From NCBI GenBank assembly GCA_900128585.1, contig LT642235.1, forward strand, positions 1-29,590: DNA of 29,590 nt, written 5' to 3'. This DNA comes from Stramenopiles sp. TOSAG23-3. Lineage: Eukaryota > Sar. A program made the position numbers and the translations under genes. This document shows positions 9,790 to 17,800 of this stretch, piece after piece. Every line of letters begins with the position of its first letter. Position 1 is the first letter of the stretch. Below the pieces are notes generated by a model. The model was not told the DNA's origin and did no database searches. It saw only the letters and a program-made list of their open reading frames with translations.

Positions 9790-12255
9790 ATGGGTAATTG
9801 CACGTCCTTGGCAGCTCGGCACCATCCAAGTCCATGCAAAATAAACGGCAGGATGAAGAGTAAAACTTCGCAATTTAACATGTGCAAGGGGCGACCAGTG
9901 AAGGGAAACAGTTTGAAAATGAAGATGTCAGAGTTCTCTTTGAACGGGTTCGAAAAGAATGCCGACCGAACAGTGGTTCCGGACGAGCACAGCTGGATTT
10001 ACAGCAGTCTGATGAAGAAAAAGCCTTTTGATGCTTTATCAGCGGATGCACTGAATGCAATTGCTCTTTCGTTTTTCCCGATAGATGTCTCCCCAAACAG
10101 CGAAGTCGCAGATACAAATGTGTGCGCGAGCACGGCCTTTTTGGTTGAAACTGGCATTGTGTACGACAAAGAAAACGGGGTAAAGGTTCTCCACACGTAC
10201 AAGCCTGGGGATGTTGTCGGAGGGCATAAAATTGTGTGTGGGAACGATACCGAGAAAAGGCCTGTTGGGCCTGATGAGAGACAACTCTTTGCAAGCCCCG
10301 CGCAATCGTGTCGCCTGTGGGCACTTACTAGGCCCGCTTACCAGCGAACAATGATTCAGTTTGCAAAGCACAATGAAAAGAAATTCAGCAAGCTCGTACG
10401 GCAGATTCCGGCCTTAGCACCATTGACACAGATCCAATTAACTAAGGTTGCGAGCCAACTTCGACGGCTGAAGTTTGGAAGGGGCGAAAGGATCGTGTGC
10501 CAGGGCGACATTGGGGACGCTATGTATTTTATTGAAACAGGAAACGTTCAAGTTATCCAACGTTCTCGCGGTTCATCCGACAAAGTTGTGAACACGCTTG
10601 CAGAAGGCGCCTACTTTGGCGAAGCGGCATTATACGGTGATCTTTCCCAAAGCACAAGAAATGCCGATGTTGTGGCAGCCTCCCAAGTGCTGTACGTCTG
10701 GCAATTGACACGTAAAGACTTTGAGTTGCTGCTGGGGCCTCTACACGAAATTATCCGTGTGAATAGTGTCGCAAGAGTGCTGCAACGGGTAAAAGAGTTT
10801 GCGCCGTTGTCAAACAACGAAATTGAGTTGCTGGCATCAACGTTAGAGACGCGGAACTACAAGAACGGAGAGTTTATAATCCGTCAAGGCGAGGTAGGCG
10901 ATGAAATGTTTATTGTCGAGACAGGGGAGATTGCGTTTCTTCGATCGTCGGACACTCCGGTCAGGGAAGCGAGCGTGAATCTAAGCATGCAAACGACCCT
11001 TGGAGAAGATGAAGAGAAAGAAGAAAAGCAAAAACTTGATAAATGTACCATGAAAGATATCGGCCACCTCTTCTCAAATCAATACTTTGGAGAAGGGGCA
11101 TTGTTAACATGCGCCCCCCGACGCGCTTCAGCCAAGGTCGTTAGTCACTCTGGGGCTACATGTTTTGTACTCTCCGGCGAAAAGTTTAGAAGATTATTTG
11201 GTGATGAATTAAAACACAGCTTGACATCCAAATTTGCAAAGCGTGCTGGGGCTGAAGATGACAAGCGAGGGGAAATGATCGCGTTGAAAGACATAACAGG
11301 GATCAAACTCCTGGGGCGTGGATCATACGGAAAAGTTACTTTGATTCGCCACATTATCACAGGAAAAACGTTTGCATTGAAACAAATCTTAAAAGAAAAA
11401 GTGGAAAGCATGGATCAGTTTGATCACATCGATAACGAGAAGGACATTCTGGCGTCTATACATCATCCTATGGTGTGCAATTTAATACGGACACTGAAAA
11501 ACGAGCGCTCGTTGTACATGTTAATGGATGCTGTAATGGGTGGAGAACTCTTCAAGCTGCTGCAAGACAAAGTAAAATTCAGCAAAACAGAAGCCCAGTT
11601 TTATGGCGGTCAAGTTGTACTGGTGTTCGACTATTTGCACTCCCGAAACATTGCGTTCAGGGATTTAAAGCCGGAAAACATTATGGTGAACCACGATGGG
11701 TATATCAAATTATGCGATTTTGGCCTTGCCAAAATGCTCGATCACAAAAATAGCCGAACGTACACACTCTGTGGCACGCCAGCGTACGCGGCCCCGGAAG
11801 TGTACGCAGTACTCGGCCACGGGGTTGCCGTGGATTGGTGGACACTGGGGGTACTACTTCATGAACTTCTGGCCGGGTATACTCCTTTCATGGGCTCGGA
11901 TGCGAACCAAATATACTCCGAGTTAAGGAGATACGAAATGTATTACCCGCGGGTTGCCTTTCCACGACACTTTTCGAAAGTATCGTCGGAGTTACTTAAA
12001 ATGTTGTTAAACCCTCGTCCCCAGGATCGTCTTGGGTCGAGCAACGCCGGCGCTCAAGACGTAATGCAGCATGCATTTTTCAAAGACTTGTCCTTTCCTG
12101 ATCTGATGGCCAGAACGATCACACCGCCGCACGTTCCCATTATAAATGATATATACGATACCTCGAATTTCAAGGAGAGAAAAGAGGACTTTGAACGCGA
12201 CATTAAACCCGCCCCGAAAGGATACAGCCACGAGCCGTGGTGCAAACGGTTTTAA
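9790..12255 (+). CDS. PKG: cGMP-dependent protein kinase (PKG-type AGC kinase, 821 aa)
   Basis: The protein starts MGNC, a classic N-myristoylation (Gly2) plus palmitoylation (Cys4) signal, so membrane attachment is likely. Three cyclic-nucleotide-binding (CNB) modules follow: a degenerate one (about 65-190, with DVVGG where FGE-AL is expected), a second (about 200-320, FGE at 276-278, Arg290) and a third (about 325-490, FGE at 433-435, PRRAS at 443-447) with an acidic Lys/Glu insertion near 405-415. The kinase domain spans about 500-765: Gly loop GRGSYGKV (509-516), Lys531, catalytic loop RDLKPEN with Asp625, DFG at 643-645, likely activation-loop Thr659, and AAPE (667-670). An AGC-type C-tail ends WCKRF. 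Domain order is that of PKG, with more CNB modules than the animal enzyme, recalling alveolate PKGs. cGMP rather than cAMP is the expected ligand by family, but the residue after the CNB arginine is Asn or Arg instead of the usual Thr/Ala, so ligand choice is unsure. Confidence 0.92.
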   Translation: MGNCTSLAARHHPSPCKINGRMKSKTSQFNMCKGRPVKGNSLKMKMSEFSLNGFEKNADRTVVPDEHSWIYSSLMKKKPFDALSADALNAIALSFFPIDVSPNSEVADTNVCASTAFLVETGIVYDKENGVKVLHTYKPGDVVGGHKIVCGNDTEKRPVGPDERQLFASPAQSCRLWALTRPAYQRTMIQFAKHNEKKFSKLVRQIPALAPLTQIQLTKVASQLRRLKFGRGERIVCQGDIGDAMYFIETGNVQVIQRSRGSSDKVVNTLAEGAYFGEAALYGDLSQSTRNADVVAASQVLYVWQLTRKDFELLLGPLHEIIRVNSVARVLQRVKEFAPLSNNEIELLASTLETRNYKNGEFIIRQGEVGDEMFIVETGEIAFLRSSDTPVREASVNLSMQTTLGEDEEKEEKQKLDKCTMKDIGHLFSNQYFGEGALLTCAPRRASAKVVSHSGATCFVLSGEKFRRLFGDELKHSLTSKFAKRAGAEDDKRGEMIALKDITGIKLLGRGSYGKVTLIRHIITGKTFALKQILKEKVESMDQFDHIDNEKDILASIHHPMVCNLIRTLKNERSLYMLMDAVMGGELFKLLQDKVKFSKTEAQFYGGQVVLVFDYLHSRNIAFRDLKPENIMVNHDGYIKLCDFGLAKMLDHKNSRTYTLCGTPAYAAPEVYAVLGHGVAVDWWTLGVLLHELLAGYTPFMGSDANQIYSELRRYEMYYPRVAFPRHFSKVSSELLKMLLNPRPQDRLGSSNAGAQDVMQHAFFKDLSFPDLMARTITPPHVPIINDIYDTSNFKERKEDFERDIKPAPKGYSHEPWCKRF

Positions 12256-12412
12256 AGGTTAAGTAAACCCCAGAGGATACATTTATTTCTTACACATTAA
12301 TTTTTCTGTTTTAAAAGTCGCGACTCTATCAGTTCTCATGTGTGTACTCCTTGCGTCGATGTCATAAATCTAAAAATATATATGATATAATATTAGTTAC
12401 AAATTAGTTCGT

Positions 12413-13988
12413 TTAGAACCTGATGTCTGAAACCCCATACCTTTCGCCAAATGCAATTGCCAACGCCCTCGTCTTAAAATCCATGATCCACCTAAATTGA
12501 GGCACGTTCCATTTCCCGACGAATTTGTTCTTTTCTATCATCTCGGGGCATTTTTCCAAGAGCATGTAGCTCATGTCATACAGATGACGAGGGTGACCAT
12601 TTGTAGGACAACATCGATTAGGGGGGACGCCAACATACACTATATTATCGTTCATAAAGCCGTTGCAGTGCGAGTACGCTCTAACGGTGTACTGGTCTCC
12701 AGAAAGCATTTCGTAACCAATTGGCAATTCCAGATATTGAAGCCCTACGGGCCTACATTGCTGTCTCAGTCGCCACGTTCGTTTCCGCGCTTCTATCAAT
12801 CTATGCGTCATGCTTGCTTGGTACTCTATTGTCGAGGAAGGTCTTGTCTCAACTACATCGGGGTCTTGCTCCGACAAACTGTAATCTATCACCGGCTCAT
12901 CACGCGTTACCTCCGGCGACGCTTCTACTGCGCCATGACCGTGGGTCTCTTCGGGGAAATCTGTTGCTTCTGCGTTGGCAAGCACTGGTAATTCCACGAC
13001 ATCAGCCGTTGGAGCATCTATGGGCTTTCTCTGTTGACCTATAAAGTCCATGATGTCTTCTTCGCCCCCCCCCCCTCTGCACTTTCTTAATGGGCGTAAA
13101 CGTTGGCATCGCCACCCCGTCGTCATCGCCTCGCTCCGTGGGTTCTAAAAGTTCTGGGGTCCTTCCTACCTCGCGGGATTTTGGCCTTGTTATACTATCG
13201 TGGACTTTGGTGACCGCACTGGCGGAAGCAACGGCTGCTTGCTCGTTCCGCTCCGATCGTTTCTTCATTGCTTCTTGCTCTATGTACTGCTGCAACCCGG
13301 CCTGCCGCTTCTGTGCTTCGTGCTCCCGTTGCACTACTCTTATCTTCGATTCGTTTTCCTTTTTGTCGGCAAATTCTAATGCCAGCGCGTAAATACTATC
13401 GTCTACCGCATCATGCCGCTCTCCGCCACCCCGCTCGTGTTCTTTTAGTTTCTTGACATCCACTTTTGTTGCCGAATGGTCTAGTATCATTTCTTTCTTG
13501 TGTATTTCTAGTAAGCGCTGGTGCAGTGAGCTGTGGACGACAGTATTTACAAGTCTTGGGTGGTTGGGATCATCGTGGTGTTTGTCGCTGAGCAAAGAAT
13601 CTTTCATATCTTTCCACGTCATCTTCATCAAGTCATGAATGTGCTGTATATCTCCCCCCTTCTCAGCAAAAATGTCTTCTAGCAACTCCGACTTGGCTCG
13701 CTGGAAAGCTCTTTGTTTTCTATGTAGCAACTTTTCCCTTTTCTTTTTCCGTGCCAATCTGCGCTTCTGCTTCTTCTCCTGTTTTGTCAGCACACGGGGT
13801 CGTTGAGGCTGTACCTTTATTGGCGACAGGGTCGGCTGAGGTTTCCATGTCCTGTAATCAAATTGAAGATGAAACACTTTCGACTGGATCTCACTCGGCG
13901 CCGATTTCTGCCCTTTCGTGTATATTCCACAGTTCGCCGTGGACAGCCAGCTCATAGTCCGAAGCACAGGCAGAAACGCGAACAACAA
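12413..13988 (-). CDS. Unrecognised protein, reading frame broken at an 11-G run
   Basis: Two minus-strand frames overlap and look like one gene of about 524 residues. The upstream frame (13988 to 13002) starts MLFAFLPVLRTMSW (the second Met, at 13955, may be the true start) and carries a strongly basic KR-rich helix (about residues 68-100) followed by charged, probably coiled-coil sequence. The downstream frame (13126 to 12413) carries an acidic linker and then a well-structured-looking C-terminal domain of about 120 residues, with GLQYLELPIGYEM, a PPNRCCPTNGHPRH stretch and a final RYGVSDIRF. The frames meet at G11 (13065-13075 on the plus strand as C11); with 10 G the frames join cleanly as KKVQRGGGGEEDIMDF. 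I do not recognise the family. It is convergent with PKG (157 bp between stops) and divergent from the TPR gene. An AATAAA on the minus strand (12282-12287) is a possible poly(A) signal. Confidence 0.65.
13065..13075 (-). other. Homopolymer frameshift site (C11 on +, G11 in the coding strand)
   Basis: Eleven consecutive C. Counting codons on the minus strand, CAG AGG GGG GGG GGG CGA keeps the upstream frame, which ends 24 codons later, while removal of one G puts the sequence into the long downstream frame. Sequencing or assembly error, a real allele, or slippage during transcription or translation could each explain it. Confidence 0.75.
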
Positions 13989-14192
13989 CTAACACTGTAC
14001 AAACGTCCCGAATGAAATACAGAAGTGAGAAATTAAGATCAAAGTCACGAGCCATACTATCAATTCATTTTATAAAAAATGGTAAAACTTGGTATTAATA
14101 TATGTCCAAATGAAGTAACAAAAAATATACCAATAATAATAATAATAATAATGATGATGATTGATTATTTCTTCGCCGGCCGAGGAGGAGGA

Positions 14193-14211
14193 GGGGTGGG
14201 GGGGACGGGGG
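14193..14211 (+). other. G-quadruplex-forming motif
   Basis: GGGG, T, G7, AC, GGGGG gives four runs of at least three G with loops of one to two bases, meeting the usual G3+N1-7 pattern. It lies in the shared upstream region of two divergent genes, inside a longer purine-rich block. Confidence 0.6.
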
Positions 14212-14298
14212 TGAGGAGAGAGAGAGTGAGGAAGAAGAAGTAAGTAAGCTAACAACTAACAACTAAAATAAAATATAAAAGGGCAAATATTAATAATA

Positions 14299-14409
14299 AT
14301 AAAAAGAAGAAAGAAAGAAATCTAAAAAAGAAAGAGAAGAGAAAGAAGAGAAAGAAAGAAGAGAAAGAAAGAAGAGAAAGAAAGAAGAGAAAGAAGAGAA
14401 AGAAAGAAG
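14299..14409 (+). repeat. Polypurine GAAAGAAGA microsatellite
   Basis: About 110 nt almost purely of A and G, built from AGAAAGAAG and GAAAGAA units repeated with slight variation. Such tracts can form triplex DNA and vary in length. Confidence 0.8.
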
Positions 14410-14865
14410 TCGTCTAGCAGTCTAGCAGGCAGAAAAAACGGACATAATTATAACCTAATATCTAACACTATTAGTTTAGATTTTCATAAAAAAACCTAAG
14501 CGAATAGCAACGACATGTAACCGATTGTACTTGTATAATACACAAGACTATAGTAATGAAATAGGATACTGAAATTCAAAAGCCGTTAATAAAAGAGAAG
14601 ATAATTATTGATGAATGAAAAGTGGTGTTTCCAGTTTCCAAGACAAAAAAGAAGGAGGGTCGACCCGCCGAGTTTTTCAACTAGAATCGACAGATGCAGA
14701 ATGAAACATATAGAGAAGAAAAGAAAGAAAGTGTTGATGGGGATTGAAGATAGTTGTTTTCCATAGTCTATAGGAGTGTACTTATATACCCAAGAGCGAT
14801 TGCTTTGAGGCGTTTCTAGAGTAGTAGGAATCGTTTCGTACCTTTCCAATCCAGTTCTTGCTAGG

Positions 14866-17800
14866 ATGTCTTCCCCGCCAAGGGCTACGGGGTACGTGGC
14901 CGAAGAGAAAAACGACGGGTATGGTGAAGAGGGGATAAAGGCTGTTGTCAAGGGCGAATCGGTAGAACCTGTCTCATCGATGGAGCCTATCGCAACGGCT
15001 GCGTCGGAGTTGAGTGTAATAGAGTCGATGGAGGGGAAGAGTAAGCCGGATGCCACAGTTCCTGAGCCGGCAGAGAATGCCGTTGCAGGTACGGACAACA
15101 CCGGTGATCGAGGGGAGGAAGCGTCCCCTGCCAAGGAGAAGGGCAAGGCGTTGGGCAGCGCAATAGACAACATAGAGGGTGGTGCCATAGACGCTGCGCG
15201 CACCGATAGTCAAGACGTGTCTTCCAAGTTTTCAGATGATGAAGAGGCGAAAACTGACGTAGCGGAAGACGATAGAAATAGAGACGACGATGACGGCAGT
15301 AGTGTACCACCTGACAACGATTCGTATTTGGAAACCCTTACGGTCACTACGCTTAACAGCGAACGATCTTCCAGCATTGGGGACGACTACAACTATGGGG
15401 ATGTTGAGTCGATGGACAGTCCAGACACAAAAGACCGGAGCCGGGCCATTAATTTTCGTGCAAACAGTGCCCCTCGGCACCGAACGCCAACCAACATCCC
15501 TACCATTTTTGAAGAAGACAACATTCCCATGCGCCCAGCAACGGCGCCCGGCAAAGCGCCGCTGTTTCCAGTGCACCAGGACTACGAATCAGAAAACGAG
15601 GATAACTCTTCAATTGCGTACACGCGCCACCAGGACGATGACTTTGCGACATCCGTGACTCAATCCAGGGACCACGGGTTCGAATCTTCCTTGACTCCAT
15701 CGTTGGCCCCAACCTCAGACGATGAGGAGGACGAAGTCATTCGTGGCCTGATGAAGGGTCAGACGAGGGGGGGGCAGGACATGGACGGGTCCATTGCCGA
15801 CATGGAAAGGGAGCCAACAGGGGATGAATTTATGCACGATCACCAGGATGAAGAGGAGCTTTTGGACGAACCCAAAGCGCTATCGGACGATGATGAGGAC
15901 GACGAGTGGAAGGTAATGGAAGATGTCACAGGGACGACGTTCTTATTGAACACGATCACCGGCGAACAGAAACGTGTGTTCGCACAAGACGATAGACGCG
16001 AGCAGCTTGGAAGCCCATCGTGGACGGAACCACCAGGGGTCCCCCGACGGACGTGGCAAACGTTGAGCCCTTCCCCGCTGCGACGCGTGGATGATGAGGG
16101 GCAGTTGTATAGCAGACGAACCCCGAAGAAAAATACACTGAAGCGTGCGAACCAGAGCGCGGATAAGTTCGTTCGGCAAAAGATGTCGGAAAGCCAACGC
16201 AGCCTTCCTTCCCCTATATCGACCCGCAAGGGAAAGCAGAAAATGTCTGTTTCTGCAGGTCGAGGGGGGCTTTTGGCCGCATCGTCGGTACAATATTTGC
16301 CGGTACGCGTGGTGGTCCATCGCGCCAACGCTAAAGGGGAAATAAGCGAAAATGATCGGTCCCGTGGTGGACAAATGGTCGACGTCCCAGCGAATAAGTA
16401 CAAGCGCGGAAGAGTCAGCGAAGCGGCCCGCAAGGAAGCCTTCGAGGAGTTCCTTTACGACGTCGCCATCCGTTTGCAGATGGCGGAACGAAGGGATCCT
16501 CTTGCGGCACCATCGTCCCCTAGCCGACGGCGTCGGGCAGAGCGGATCCGTACAGACCTAAAAGAGCTGGAAGCGCTTGAAAAGGAAGGAAAGTATGTCG
16601 ATCCGGTGTACATTGGCCAACTCGAAAATAAGTTGCGGTTAATGGAAGAAGCGGAGTTTTCCAGTGCGGGTGCGATATTTTCAAAACTTAAGAAAAACAA
16701 AACCAAGCCAATAAAAGAGAAGGGTGCGTTGGACGGTGGTGGGTCTCTCTACACCCCGCGGGATATGGGGCGGTTCTCTCTTTGGCACGCGACGTACAGG
16801 GCCCAAATTGTAGACTTTGACTCTATTCGAAGTGGTGATATGCTCCTCTTGCGAGACTCCAACGACGCCTCCTCCGATGCTCAGTTTCAGGATGGTCTGA
16901 ACTCCGGGGGGTCTGCGGTCGGTGGAAGTCTCGCCAGCATCCAAGGGATTCAAGGGGCGGACACATCGAAAGCGATTCTGCGTGTTAATGCCCAAGAAAG
17001 TAGTATGTTGACCGACACCAGCACGAACAACGACGATACAGAGAAAAGCAAATCCTCCTCCCCCTCAAACGTAATCGGGGAATCGGAAGACAAGCTCAGG
17101 TTGCGGCGGCTGGGACTATCGCAGTTGTTGAACGCGATACGTTCCAAACGGTCGCTGTTCGGAGTACCATTGGAAGGGGCAAAGGCTGCATTCAACGCCA
17201 TGGACCGCAGGGGGAAAGGCGTGATCTCTGTCAACGATTTTGGCGCGGCGATGCATCGCCTCGATATAAAGATGCCCAAGTCTGCCGTGTTCGAGCTGGC
17301 GAAACTTGTTGGCAACGGGAACGACGTAAGATACCCGGAGTTTCTCACTGCCCTGCGAATGGCGGCCGGCGACGAGCTTGCGTTTGCCGAAGAGGCACCA
17401 AGCGAGTACGGGGGCGACGACGAAGATTCCGGGGTCAGCGACCGCCGCTCGGTTCCAGAGCGGTTGCAGAAGCGCCACCGCCGGAAACGGAAAACGTACA
17501 AATCACTTCCAATTGACCGACGCCCCGACGAAGATCTGGTTTGGGACATAGAAGCGGCACCAGAAAATCCTGAACCACTCAGGGTGTACGCCGAGCGTTT
17601 GATTGCTCGGAGGCAGTACCCCCGGGCGTTGGACTATCTCGAGCGATCGCTCGCCGCGGCGCAACGGAACACCTTTAGGAGCGAGAAAACATTGGATCTT
17701 AAGTGGACCTCCAAGCACAAATCCCAATTGCAAATTATGCTCCGATTAGCCACGCTCAACAGTATGATGGAGCAGTTTGACGGCGCAGAGCAGGTAATGC

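Larger units (their letters stand above)
13989..14865. other. Divergent spacer with AAT repeat, G-rich and polypurine tracts
   Basis: This 877 bp lies between the broken minus-strand gene and the TPR gene. It holds an (AAT)n run near 14132-14150, a G-rich block (14181-14216), a polypurine microsatellite (14299-14409) and AT-rich sequence. A TATA-like TTATATACC at 14782-14790 lies 76 nt before the TPR start codon. No gene is evident. Confidence 0.65.

Noticed and set aside
13002-13126. A short intron as the cause of the frame break in the minus-strand gene
   Set aside because: The GT...AG pair I tried around the run (44 nt) does not give the required length of 1 modulo 3, and no other gene here has introns. 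A homopolymer indel is simpler, though an intron is not fully excluded.
12902-13126. A separate small gene starting at MTTGW (13126) or MDFIG (13051)
   Set aside because: The frame continues smoothly from the upstream frame if one G is removed, and there is no spacer or leader between the two parts.
15676-15687. GGTTCGAATC, resembling a tRNA B box
   Set aside because: It lies inside the TPR protein coding region, with no A box or cloverleaf around it.
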